From Atrichornis clamosus (taxonomy: Eukaryota > Chordata > Aves > Passeriformes > Menuridae): a DNA stretch of 64,000 nt. The notes beneath the pieces are model-generated. The model was given only the letters and a program-made list of their open reading frames with translations, was not told where the DNA came from and ran no database searches. Shown here piece after piece: positions 11,255 through 23,239 of the stretch. Location: the NCBI GenBank assembly GCA_013400975.1, contig WBMZ01010232.1, positions 38,531 through 102,530 of the forward strand, written 5' to 3'. How positions within the stretch are numbered: the stretch's first letter is position 1; each line of letters starts with the position of its first letter. Both the position numbers and the translations under genes were made by a program.

Positions 11255-14200
11255 ATGGCCCAGGCCGCCGCTGTGGCCCGGCTGAAGGAAGAGCTGACCT
11301 GTCCCGTCTGCCTGGACATTTACAGGAACCCCGCGTCCCTGAGCTGCAGCCACAGCTTCTGCAGCGACTGCATCCAGGAGACGCTCAGGCGCCGGCAGGG
11401 CCCGGCCCGGTGCCCGCTCTGCCATTGCCCCGCCGGGGAGCCGCAGCCCAACTTCCACCTCCGCAACATAGTGCAGAGGTTTATGGATGCTCCCGCTCGT
11501 CCGGAGGAGGACGAGCAGGAGGTGCAGTGCAAAGAGAAGGGGGAAAGCTCGGGCCAGCAAGAAGAGGTGGTCCTGTGCGATTTCTGCCTTCAGGATCCCC
11601 AGCCAGCCGTGAAGACTTGCCTGAGCTGCGAGGCCTCCCTGTGCCAAGCCCACCTGAGCAAGCACAACACCAAGAACTCCCAGAAGAACCACGTGCTGGT
11701 GGAGCCCTGTGGAGCTCAGGTTTTGGCTGAGAGGAGATGCCCCCAGCACGGCAAACTGCTGGAGTGCTTCTGCGAGCAGGACGGGGTGTGCATCTGCATC
11801 CTGTGCTCTGTCCTCGCCCACAAGGACCACAAGATCATCAGTTTGGAGGAGGCTTTTCACCAGGCACAGGTAAGAGGCAGCTGGGACAGTGGCTGAGGCA
11901 TGGATTGCCCTGGGAAAACCACAGGGGTCTGTGCTGCCCATGGCACAGGGCTGGAGGAACTCCCGTTTCAGAACTGGGGCTAAATTGCCATCCTGGGCTT
12001 TCATTCTTAGTTTCGTCCCAGATTCTGTCAAGGCTTGTCCCTTGAGATATAAAACAAGATGTTATAAATACTTGTTTTCCATCCTGAGGGAAGAGTTTGG
12101 CCAAACTGGTGGGACTGAGTGCTCGTGGCTATGGTTTTAGTCCTTGGTGCACTTCCAAGCGAAAGATGAGCCTGAGCTGTATTTATGCAAAGAAAATTAA
12201 TGATAGAGTAACAGGAAGAAAGCTACCAGCAGGGGAAGTAGCTTTGTGTGTGGCTATTGCACGTGAACAGTTTTCAGCTTCAAATTGTCTTTCTCATGCT
12301 TATAATTGTGGCATTTGTTCAGGGATAAAACCTTACAGTAAACCTTTATCTACTGATTCGTCCTGAGAGCACGCAACAAGCAAACCCTTTGCAAGTCTAG
12401 CTCAACCCACGTCTATAAATTGCTGATCTCGTGCACGTAAGCCAGTCCTATCCTGATATCTCCTTCTGGTTATGTTTGTAGACAGCTTTTGCTGAAACTC
12501 TGGAAACAGTGAAAAAACATGAAGCTGCACAGGATCAAACCATAGCAAAGCTGCAGAAACAAGAGGAGGAACTAAAGGTTTGTTTCAAGATTCCAAATCA
12601 CCTCGGGGATGGTTGCATGCTGGTAACCGATGAGAAAAGGTTTTCTTTTGCCCTTCCCCAGATCATGGATTCTGAAGCTTTTTTAGTTCTTGAGTGGTTT
12701 CTCATGTATCTTTGAGGTTTCCTCTTTGAGGACAGATGATGAACAACTTTATCAGTCTGGGAGGTACATTCTTAGTTAAACTTGAAAGTTGTTGTTAAGT
12801 CTCTGCCTCCTGATGAGTGGCTGGTGTGTGGCTTTTATATTTTTCCAACTGTCTTCAATTTTTAGTTACTTCTCTCATCCCAGAAAAAAACCCTTTTCTG
12901 AGTGAGAGCTCGAGTGGAAAATATCCCTTACAATTTTGAAATTGTTTTCTTAATAGTCTGAGGACAGCCTGCAGAGGGAACGACTGGAAGACCTGTTCGG
13001 AAAGATTTGCCAGCAGCTAAAGAACAAAAAACAAGAGGTCCTGAAAAGACTCAGTGACTACGAGAAGCAACAACTTTCTCAGATTCAGGTGGAGATAAAT
13101 AATCACAAAATTAAGAAGGATTCAGCCAGCCATGATGTTCAGGAGCTGGAGGTTCTGAGAAATCAGAAGGACATGCTTCTTTTCACCAAGGTACCTAACA
13201 GCATCTCCCTTCCCAGAGATACACAGCTCTTGGGCTGGCCTGCAGTATTTTAAATCTGCTTTCAAAATGTCTTTACAGGCTTTTGCAGCAATTAAAGCCA
13301 GGTAAGCTCTTCCTGAGGTTTAATATCTTTATTGATGATCTGGAGGAGGGGATTGAGTGCACTCTCAGTAAGTTCACAGACAGCACTACCTTGGGTGGGA
13401 GGGTGGATCTGCTGGAGGGCAGGAAGCTCTGCAGAGGGATCAGGACAGGCTGGATCCATGGGCCAGGGCCGGTGGTGTGAGGTTCAATAGGGCAAAGTGC
13501 CAGGTCCTGCACTGTGGTCACAGCAATCCCATGCAGTTCCAGGCTGGGAGAACAGTGACTGGAAAGCTGCCTGGTGGGAAAGAATCTGGGAATGCTGTTC
13601 AGCACTGGCTGAACATGAGCCCAGCTGTGCCCAGGTGGGCAGTAAGGCCAGTGGTACCTGGCCTTTATCAACAATAATGTGGCCAGCAGGACTGGGGAAG
13701 TGATTGTCCCCTTGTGCTGGGCACTGGTGAGGTCACACCTGGAGTGCTGTGTCCAGTCCTGTGCCCCTCAGAGCAAGAGAGACGTGGAGGGGCTGGAGCC
13801 TGTCCAGGGAAGGGAATGGAATAGGGGAAGGGGCTGGAGCAGCAGGAGCAGCTGAGGGAGCTGGGAAAGGGGCTCAGCCTGGAGCAAAGGAGGCTCAGGG
13901 GGGCCCTGCTGGCTCTGCACAAGTCCCTGACAGGAGGGGGCAGCCAGGGGGGGGTCGGGCTCTGCTCCCAGAGAACAGGGACAGGAGGAGAGGGAACGGC
14001 CTCAGGCTGTGCCAGGGGAGGGACAGGATGGACATCAGGAGGAATTTCTCCATGGAAAGGGTGATCAGGCCTGGGCAGGGGCTGCCCAGGGAGGTGTTGG
14101 AGTCCCCATCCCTGGAGGTGCCCAAGGAAGGGCTGGACGTGGCACTCAGAGCTCTGGGCTGGGGACACGGTGGGGATGTGGCACAGGCTGGGCTCCATGG

Positions 14201-15144
14201 GCTGGGAGGGCTTTTCCAACCTCACGGATTCCGTGGTTCTGTGATTCTTTCTGCATGTTTTAGGCAGTGCAAGCCAATTCCTGAAGTGAAGGGTGTGGTG
14301 GTGCCAAAGCGACCCATTACTTTGGATGAATCAACAACAGACTCTATTCTGAAGCTTTTCCAGCAATTCCTCTCGAACATGGAGTCCTCATTACAGCCAC
14401 GACAGCCAGGATTCGGCCTAGGGAATCTCCCACGTAACCCACAGCCACAGCAGATGGGATTCGGCCTGGGGAATGCCTCATTTATGCCACAGTCTCCTGC
14501 AGCTAGTAAGTGATTATTTCACTGTGTCAAAAGCAAGATGGAGAGGTCAAAACAACATCTATAAGAAAGCACCTCTAGAAGTGCTGATTCCTTACATTCT
14601 ATGCTTATCTGCATGTGTGTACAGAAAAGGGAGCCTGTCCTGGGATTCAGGGCTTTGGGGCATGCCTTGAATACACCTTGTTAAAGCAGGCTATGGATAA
14701 GGAGGCTTGAAAGTCCCAGAAGTTTTCTGGGAGGATTAAGAGAAGAGCAACACCTCTGCTGCATCCCTTTGATTCAAGGGAAAAGTTGAGAACTCATCAC
14801 AGCAGCAGCAGGTGGAGTTTGCTTACAGCATAAATAACCTGCTCTTCCTGTGTAAATCCTTGTGCTCTTTTGTAATGCTTTGTAAGCCCAGCCTACAGGC
14901 CCGGAGCTGTGCACAGTGGGACATTTGTTCAACTGAACTGATTAATTTAGGGTTCCCTGGGGACTGCTCTCTGGATGGTGCTTCAGCCCTCACTGGCAGG
15001 GAGCCTGGGGTCAGGACAGAGACAGACAGCCACATCTCCACAATTGTCTGTTAATCAGAATGTGTTTTTTCTCTTTCTCTAGGTTTTACTTTTGGGACAA
15101 GTGGATCTGTGTTTGCATCTCCCCGTCATTCTTTTTTCAATTAG
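11255..15144 (+). CDS. TRIM protein A: RING, two B-boxes, coiled coil, no SPRY, FG-like tail
   Basis: Probable RING-type E3 ubiquitin ligase of the tripartite-motif family; substrate unknown. Six exons: 11255-11869, 12482-12577, 12957-13190, 13279-13301 (23 nt), 14264-14505 and 15083-15144 (stop TAG at 15142). Phases close to give 423 residues. The RING is C16, C19, C31, H33, C36, C39, C53, C56. B-box 1 spans about C108-H137. B-box 2 uses C162, H165, C173, D176, C181, C184, H189, H192. Exons 2 and 3 encode 32 and 78 residues of coiled coil. The 23-nt exon is the hallmark spacer of many TRIM genes. After it comes a linker, two copies of GFGLGN and a final [11 protein letters not shown], instead of B30.2/SPRY. 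Intron 4 is nearly all CR1. The orthologous gene name is not certain; bird annotation pipelines often call such genes TRIM25-like. Confidence 0.85.
13310..14248 (+). mobile_element. CR1 LINE, 3' portion, filling TRIM A intron 4
   Basis: Degenerate CR1 ORF2 is readable at the start ([19 protein letters not shown], then a broken frame with [14 protein letters not shown]), which is the C-terminal part of CR1 reverse transcriptase. It is followed by the CR1 3' untranslated region with the usual CCCAGGGAGGTGTTGGAGTC-type segment and a TTCCAACCTCA...GTGATTCTTT tail. It is 5'-truncated and frame-broken, so not active. Confidence 0.9.
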
Positions 15145-17257
15145 CCTAATGAAATACAAATTCAGTGGCAATCATTGAAAAAAATTTAAAACTTGCAGGT
15201 TGAGATAAGAACAATTTGATAACTGAAACAAAGCAAAATATAATAATAATGATGATACTACTGCTAAAAATGATAACAATAATACAGAGGAGGGAAGAAG
15301 GAGAGAAAGCCCAATCAAAACAGGTGATGCACAGCACAATTGCTCCCCAGTCACCTGCTCTGTTATGTCCAGCCACTGTTCCTGAGCAGCAGTTGGCTCC
15401 TTCTGGCCATTTCCCCCCAGTTTATATACTGGGCATATTGTTCTATGCTGTGGAGTACCCCTTTGGCCAGTTTGGGTCACCTGCCCCAGCTGTGCTCCTT
15501 CCCAGCTTTTTGTGCACCTCCTCAGTGGCAGAGCATGAGGCACTGAAAGGTCCTTGGCTCAGGGTAGGCACTGCTCAGCAACAGCCAGACCAGCAGTGTG
15601 TTATCAATACTGACTCCAAAACACAGCACTGTACCAGCTACTGAGAAGAGAATGAATTCTATCAAATATGCACAGTGCCATCCCAGATGTGCAGGGCATC
15701 CAGAGCTGCTGGGAGAAGGACACCAACAACGAGAGCTGCTGGCAGCTTGGAAATGTTTGTGCCTGGTTTGAATTCTACCTGCAAATGCCTCACAATTACC
15801 TCTGTGTGTTCCTGGGTCAGTACCATCAACGGCAGAAGAAACGTTTTTAATAACGTGTCTGTCGAGGCTGGAGATCCTGCTAAGAGCCTCAGGCTTACAG
15901 GGACAGGAACCATTCCATGGAATTATCCCATCCATGCTGCCGTCAGCGGGTCTGGTGGTTCTTTGAAGTTCTTGTAGTGATGTGAGGATGAGGTATTATT
16001 TTGTATTTCCAGGCCTAGGAATTGTGATTCGTGCACAGAGGCTGTGCTAAGCTGGCATATCAGAAACTGGATTGTGGGCTGCTGTGACGGGGTGTATCAC
16101 AGCACCCTGCCTCTTACTGCAAGAGCTTCTCTCTTATTTGTTCTGTTCACCATAATGGAAATACTATTAAGTTGCTCATTTTTGTTTGGATCACTGTGTT
16201 GGCTGCGTGTTATTAAAGTCATTTAACGTGCAAAACTCAATAGCAATTTATTTTATCTAAAAGTTGACTGCCCAACAACATTAACTGCTACAGAACTAGG
16301 CAGCAACAATGCTGATCTTTGATCTAAGGCAGCAGCTTTTGCCTTTGTCCCCTCTGCCCATCCTGCACAACCAGGGCAGAAGCAAAGCTGCCCTGGGAGG
16401 TGAGGAGAGATTGGGCAGCAAAACCTGCCTTCCCTTGCTCTCTGCTGCTGCCTTATCCCCTGTGAGTTCTCTGATTGATCACTTACCTAATTCTTGCCTC
16501 AGTTTTAATGTTCCCCTCACATATGGAAAAATCTCACAGCGAAGGAGTAATAATGAGGAAAACCCCTGTGCTTTTAGAATGTGCTATAGGGGTCTGGATT
16601 AGTAAATTCTCACAGTTGTCCAAACACCTCAGGGAGGAAGGGGTGATATTCCTGCCTGCTGCCTTTGGACAGAGTCAGGGTATTTGCATGAAGAGGACCT
16701 TGAGGGACACTACAGGTTTGCATATCTAAAAAAATTCGTGTTCGGCCCTGGAAGAAAGTAGCTGTGTTTTTTTCATTTGCATTTTACACACTAACGTGAT
16801 ATGCATTTTATACACTGACCCCCACTCTCCTGTCAGCTGCCTGCAGGTAGATCTGCCTCAACAAGTCCCAGTAAAACTTCCCTCTGGGTTTTCCCTCTTT
16901 CACCTCTAGGGAACACCTGTGGCTGTTGTGGAGTGGGAGGCACAGCAGAGGAACTCCTGGCTCACCCCGGCCAGGTTCGCACTCTTCCCATCCAGGATTC
17001 ATCTTTAATTTGCTGCCCCTGTCGCGGAATGGAGAGTTTTTCCAGGCTGGAAGAGAACTGTCCCATCTCATGCCTTCGCCAGTATTCCCTGCTCCCTGCT
17101 GGAGACTGAGGGAACCCCAAAGCAGCTGCCACAGCGTCGGGAAGCTGTTGGAGGGTGGAGCCGGGAGAGGGAACGTATCTCTGCGAAGAGGAAGGACTTG
17201 CAGCCTCTGGGCTGGCTCTCCTGCTGCGGGGGTTCAGTTTCGTTTCTCCCTGCAGCC
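15145..17257 (+). other. TRIM A 3' UTR and interval to the second TRIM gene
   Basis: AT-rich sequence follows the TRIM A stop. ATTAAA at 16212-16217 is a plausible polyadenylation signal, giving a 3' UTR of about 1.1 kb. From about 16,900 the sequence becomes richer in CpG and leads into the 5' end of TRIM B. No other coding exon was recognised. Confidence 0.5.
17236..17249 (+). promoter_or_regulatory. Possible IRF/ISRE-like site just before the TRIM B start
   Basis: AGTTTCGTTTCTCC reads GAAACGAAACT on the other strand, containing an AANNGAAA IRF half-site. The spacing between the two GAAA boxes is one base shorter than a canonical ISRE. It is 8 nt upstream of the ATG, so it may be 5' UTR rather than promoter. 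Weak evidence. Confidence 0.25.
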
Positions 17258-20200
17258 ATGGCGAAAGCCACGGAGGAAGGTGGAGGGGCTGGCGGGCTGG
17301 AGGCCGAGCTCAGCTGCCCCATCTGCCTGTGCCTGTTCCGGGAGCCGGTGTCGCTGAGCTGCGGCCACAACTTCTGCCGCCAGTGCATCCAGAAGGTGCT
17401 GGGAGCCCAGCAGCGCGCCCGGGCCCCCTACGCCTGCCCCGTGTGCGAGCTGCAGCTGGGGCCCATCCTGGAGCTGCAGAAGAACTTCCAGCTCTGCAAC
17501 ATCGTGCAGTCGTTTCAGGCCAGCACTCCCAAAGCTCAGCAGGGCGAGGGCTCCGAGCAGGGCGAGGCGGAGGTGGTTCCCTGTGACTACTGCCTGGATG
17601 GGGCCCAGGCAGCCGTGAAAACCTGCCTGGTCTGCGAGGCCTCCCTGTGCCAGGCCCACCTGGGCAAGCACAGCGCCAGGGCTTTCCAGCAGGAGCACAT
17701 CCTGGTGGAGGTGGGAGCCGGCGCTGGGGTGGAGGAGAGGACGTGCCCGGAGCACGGCAGGCTGCTGGAATGCTACTGCCAGAGGGAGGGCAAGTGCATC
17801 TGCCCGCTCTGCTACATCGCCGGCGGCCACAAGGGCCACAAGGTCGTCACCGTGAAGGAGGGACACGACCAGCAGCTGGTAAGGAGCTCTCCTCTCCCCA
17901 TTTGCTCCAAAGCCCTGGCCTCGAGGAAGGGGGGATGCCGCGGGAAGGGCAGTAGGGCTTTCACAGGGAATGGGGATGGGTGTGAGGGCAGCCCGGCAGC
18001 GGCTCCAGGGATCCCAAGCAAGGATTCCACAACTGATGAGTTGTGCTGGAATTTGCATTCCTTTCCTCCTTTGCGTTGCCAGATCAGTGTGGCCAGCTAA
18101 GCTGAGGGAGAAGAGCGGAGAACGGTGTTTGGGGCTGGCCAGGACAAGGGTGTGTCAGTCCCTCCGTGTGTGGGGACATGGCTGAGCCAGCGAGAGGCTC
18201 CTCCATCCCACATCACCGAGGTGCAGCCCTGGCACTGCCAGCCGCCCTCACTGGGGTGTTCCTGGCTGGGATTAAGAAGGGATTCCTGAAGGGATTAGAA
18301 AATCTCTTCCTCCACAGAGCCCCGGCGATGCCACTGCTACTGAACTTGGGGTGGGAAAAGGTGTTTTCCTTCTCTTGGGCTCCCTCCATGTTGTAGCACG
18401 GTGGGGATCGGGCTCTGCCTCATATGACCAGCGACAGGATGAGAGGACAGGGGAGGGTCAGGTTGGGCATCAGAAGGAATTTCTTCACTGAAACGATTGT
18501 TAATCTTTGGAAGGGGCTGCCCAGGGAGGTGGTGGAGTCTCCGTCCCTGGAAGTGTCCAAGGAAGGACTGGACATGGCACTCAGAGCTCTGGGCTGGGGA
18601 CACGGTGGGGATTGGGCACAGCTTGGACAGGATTGTCTTGGAGGCCTTTTCCAACCTCAGTGATTGTAGGATTCCTCCCTCTGCCATAAATTTTGTGGAG
18701 CCAGTGTCCTAGCAGATAAAAGAGACGTGGGGCCTCCGTGTTCCTGCTTCTGAATCCAGCTTGAAATGCTGAATCTGTCCTTGAAGTGCTCCAGAATCAG
18801 CGGGAACTGAGGGGATAAAATCCATGTCCTGTGCTCACTCACTGCCTTGCATTTGAAATTTCTGGGCTCAATTTAGAGCCCACGCAAAAACACTGCATCA
18901 ACCCAGTGCATGGGCTGGCAATGGCTCACTCTGGACCTCAGGACAGGTGAGAGCCTCCTCAGGAATTAGCAGGAAGCAATCCTTTGCAGTTACGTGAATT
19001 GCAAACTAAGTTCCTCCCCCAAGTTACGTATCAGAGATTCAGTGCAGCCAAGCAGAAGTGGGATGTGTGAGACAGTGGCCATTTCACTAGCTCCACAAAC
19101 TGCCGGTCTGGTTTGAAGCTGTCCCTGCTATGAAGTTCAATGCTGTCTTTTCTTCTGCCAGGTTAAACTCTCCACCATCATGGCACGGCTGCAGGACGAC
19201 AAAAGCAATTTAGTTACCGCCCTAGAAAAGCTCCAGGCAAGCGAGAATCAGGTCAAGGTTGGTACCCAGATTATTGCTAATTCACAGCATCTTTCCTTCT
19301 CAGTTTCCCAGCACGAAGAGATGGTAACTCTACCATTAGAAGCAGATGAATAGAAAGGGAAAAGAGTGATTTAAGAAACTGCCAGAAGCCAAGCTTTCTC
19401 ATAGCCTTCCATCTCCTCCACAGGAGGAACCAGCTGGGGGATTCCACCCTTTATTGTGGTTGCACAGACCAGGCTGCAGGACTGGCAGACCACAGATTGT
19501 ACATATTGATTACGTGTTTTTAAAATTTTCTACCTGTTTAATAGAAGAAGAACAATTTTTATATGTACAAGTGGGATTTTCATTGTGGTACACAATGCAG
19601 TTCTCACACTGGTAGCTGAAATTTATCTGATTTTGTTACTAAGTCAGGATTCACTTTCATGAGCTTCTCTTTAATCAGGTATTCTAAGCAAATGCTTATT
19701 GTCTGCTTCCTTCTGAAGCCAGTGCAAAGGATAGACACAATCCTAATGGATAAACAGAGGCACTAAGCTCAAGTGTGGAATTCCTGAGCCAGTGCCCCTT
19801 TTTCTTATCTCTTCATTTAGACCAATATGAAATCAGTGACTTCGCAGCTACAAAAGCTGTTTGAAAGTACAAAGACACAGCTCATTCAGAAGGAGAAGAA
19901 GATACTGAGTGACATCCAGTCTAGTGAGGAAAAACAACTGGCAGCCATTGCTGAAGTGAGGAAGGAAATGGAAGAGATGAGAGAGCACGCAGAGCAGAAT
20001 CTTCAGTCTTTGCAGAAGATAAAAGAGCAACAAGATACTTTCCTCTTCTTCAAAGTAAGCAGTGGTATTCTGCTTTTCTTCATGGATCTGCCTATTTCTC
20101 AGGCAGGTGACCTTTCCGAAAATCACACTAACACTTTTTTCCTTTTTTTTTTTTTTCTTTCTTTTCTTTTTTTTTTTTTTTGCAATCCTCTTTGTAGGAA

Positions 20201-23142
20201 TTTAAACTGATCAAAGACAGGTATGTTCCACTTGATAACACTTGTTTTCTTCTTTGAAAAATCTATTATTGATAACTGGGAACCAACCCCACTGCCTGTG
20301 CCCCTCTATCCCGTCACCCCATGCTGCAAAGCTGCTCCCTATTCCAGCTGAGCCAGAGGGCACCACATCCACACAATTAACAAGGATGGGGAGATACCTG
20401 CCTGCCGTTCCTTTAAATTTTGATTTCCTTGCTGGATTCTGATGAAAACCACTGGCTTTTATTACCAGAAAAATGTTTTTATCAGAGATGAAGCCCATAG
20501 GGTTCAGTTTACAGTAACACTGTCTTGGATGCACATTGGTGACCCTCCTTCAGCTGAGTTCCCAGACAACAGCCTTTGGCAGCAGAGGTAACCAGCTCAT
20601 TTCCCACCACGTTTTTGGTTTGTGGACAAGCTTAGTAGCTAGAAGGATTTATTATCACTTCTCTTGCAAGTGATACATGTAATTTATAACATATCACTTC
20701 CTAAGTGATGCCTGGGTGTCAGCTGTAATTCAGTGGTGCAAAACCACACCAACAGTAAGTTCCAGATCCACGAGAGGCTTTGCAGCAGCACTGGAGGCCC
20801 CAGCTGCACAAAGGGCTGGCTCAAACATCTACCTGGCATTTGAGGTGTCACCTCTGTAACTCCGTACCGATCAAAGCTGAGTCCAAACTTGGATTGTAAG
20901 GATATCTTGGAATCACCACGTAGCTCGGGGCTGTGCTGGGCAGCAGCAGCACAGTCTGTTCCTCACAGCTGTGCTGCAAGTCACATTCCAGCCTGTGGGA
21001 TCAAAGTAATTTTCCAGAAACCTGGACACCATTTAATATGTTTGGCATTCTTGTCCTGTCACTGCGGCGGTCGTGCTACAACGGTGAGAGCCTGCCTGCA
21101 GCAAGTCCAGGCCCTGCTCACACAGAGGGATTATCAAAATGCCTCCTCCTCTCTCGTTATCAGCATTTGGAAGTTCCCATGCGGGTTGATAAGCAACAAG
21201 CATTGCCAAATAAATAACAATACATAACAATTGGAAGTCAGCCTTCACAAAGAGCTGTTAACCCAACAGCTGATGTTGCCAAAGCCCTCTGCTCTTTGCA
21301 GACTGTGCCCTAGTGAAGCAGCCTGTTACCCCTGGCTGCTGCGTGGTTTTCCTGGGTGAAACGCCTGTCTGTGCCCTAGGATTGCGAGTCAGGACTGGGG
21401 CACTGAGAGGGCAGACGTGGTGGAAGTGCAGGTGGATCACAGCAGGATTGCCCGCTTCCAAAGGCTGAGAGAGGATCTCATGTGGCAGCTGGACTCTCTG
21501 CTGCACGACGTGCACAGTGAGTGGCCCCGACCCGGCCCCACGGGGAACAGGGACCCCCAATCCCGGCTGGTGGCACCCACTGCCATCTCCTTCCATATCC
21601 ATGGCCTCCAGGGGCTGATGTGGGGTCTTGGGAGTGGTGGAGAGGGCAGGGGGAAGGGGGCGGGGAGACTGGAAGAGGTCTGCTCCTAAGCAGTTTCTCC
21701 TCTGTGTGATGTGGTTTTTTGCTCCCATCAACTTCCAGAGTTCTGGGTGCTCAGTCCTGCTTTCAAGAAATGTCCTCTTCATTTGCCCAGCCCCATCCCC
21801 ACCCCATTTACCTCTTACCATGAGATCCAGGGGTACAGTACCAAGCCCTAAACTTGAGTTCATTGCCAGCATTGTCAACCATTCTTCTCTGTCTTTTTTT
21901 TTTAGATGAACTCACCAATCAACTGAGTTGGATCTGGTAAATCCTTTTCTTTACTAACAAAATGTTCCCTTTAAACTTCTCCAGCAGTTGTTCGTTGAAG
22001 GACTGTGTGTCCTGCACTTTTCTGCTTCAGTTTCAAAGAGACCTAAGCAGAGTCTAGAAGGCTGTCCTTCATCTCAAAAGAAGGGAGTCAGATCTGTTCA
22101 CATCTCTAACTTTGCTATTAACAAGATGTGATTTGTGTTTTACCAGGCTCTAACATTCAACACTGTTTCTTTACAGGTCGCCCGCAAGTGTTGCTACTGC
22201 TATCTTTTCAAAATGTAAGTGTTCAAAAATACCAGTTGCTCATCAGGACTCTGGTTTGGGGCTGTGAGCCTTGCAGAGAAAACCTCTCACCTAAAAATGT
22301 GAGCAGCATTTTGTGGCACGTGTCCCCTGTCCTTGTTTGCAGCCTCAGGGCACAGCTCTCGAAATCTGCTCTGGGCAGAAACCTCTGGGAACTCACCAGA
22401 GGAATCATTCCAGCCTGAGGGAGGCACTGGGTTTGCTTCAGCACTCAGGAAAACGCTGAGCCGGTTCCGAGGAAAGACCACGGAGGGGTTCCCAGCAACT
22501 GAGCAGGAGCTGGAGCAAACCCAGTACCTGAAAGGATTCCCAGACAAATCCAAATGCTGCAGGAGATGTGAAATGTGTGAATGGTGTTTCTCTTCAGATA
22601 GCACCAGTCCAGTGCTCAAATATTTCTGCTGGGCACAACAGTGCATCTTTTCTACAGGCTTTTTAAAATAAATGTTGTTTAGAAGTTCTATGAAAGATTT
22701 TTTTAAAATTATTCTTTTAATTGCTGCAACTAAAGTTCAGTTTGCAAATGACTTTTTTCTTAATTTGTAAATGCAAAAGAAAATCCTACTTTCTTCACCA
22801 CTTTTTAACTTTTGGAGCAACTCTAGAGGTATATTTTTTAATCAGTGTATATGGCCATTTATTTGTCTTGTGAGCTCAGTCTTGTGCATTCATACCAATG
22901 GCTGTGTCTATACAGAACCAAACAGTCACTCAAAACAGGTCAGGCAAAAGAAATATTTTTTTCTGAGACAAAGCAAAGTTCTACTTGGAAGCAATTTGTC
23001 AAATACGTTATCAGCATAGCAATAAAATATTACTTTATTTTACAGTAAGTGAAACTTTTTCATCTTGTGTATTCCTACAGCAGAAGAACAACAGGAAGGA
23101 TCAGAACAATATGGATATAGACAAAATGTTTGGTTCTCATAA
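17258..23142 (+). CDS. TRIM protein B: RING, two B-boxes, coiled coil, no SPRY
   Basis: Tandem paralogue of the preceding TRIM gene and probable E3 ubiquitin ligase with unknown target. Exons: 17258-17878, 19162-19257, 19821-20054, 20198-20220 (23 nt), 21380-21516, 21906-21936, 22177-22214 and 23081-23142 (stop TAA at 23140). All junctions are GT-AG and phases close to 413 residues. RING: C20, C23, C35, H37, C40, C43, C60, C63. B-box 1: about C109-H138. B-box 2: C163, H166, C174, C182, C185, H191, H194, with Glu177 where Asp is usual. Exon sizes 96, 234 and 23 nt and the final 62-nt exon equal those of the neighbour. The region after the 23-nt exon is split over small 31- and 38-nt exons where TRIM A has one 242-nt exon. 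No B30.2/SPRY is present. The last three exons are the least certain. Confidence 0.75.
18395..18672 (+). mobile_element. CR1 LINE 3' fragment in TRIM B intron 1
   Basis: Carries the CR1 3'-UTR segment (GGGCTGCCCAGGGAGGTGGT, then the TTTTCCAACCTCAGTGATT tail). Sense to the gene. Confidence 0.85.
20131..20181. repeat. Poly-T rich tract in TRIM B intron 3
   Basis: An almost pure T run with scattered C lies just before the acceptor of the 23-nt exon. It forms an unusually long polypyrimidine tract. Confidence 0.85.
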
Positions 23143-23225
23143 GCCCAGAGGTAAGGGAGAGGTGAAAAACAGACATCAGAACTGAGGTGGAAAGAAAAAG
23201 TGAAATATGATCAAAAATTGCCTCT

Positions 23226-23231
23226 AATAAA
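23226..23231 (+). promoter_or_regulatory. Polyadenylation signal AATAAA of TRIM B
   Basis: Canonical hexamer 84 nt after the TRIM B stop. A second one at 23433-23438 is an alternative. Confidence 0.55.
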
Positions 23232-23239
23232 GAGAACCT

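Noticed and set aside
11009..12031. 340-codon minus-strand ORF opposite TRIM A exon 1
   Set aside because: Shadow of the GC-rich RING/B-box exon on the other strand; it also runs into the LTR.
13749..14513. 254-codon plus-strand ORF fusing CR1 sequence with TRIM A exon 5
   Set aside because: The CR1 part is retrotransposon UTR. The exon has a clear acceptor at 14262-14263 and phase-matched neighbours.
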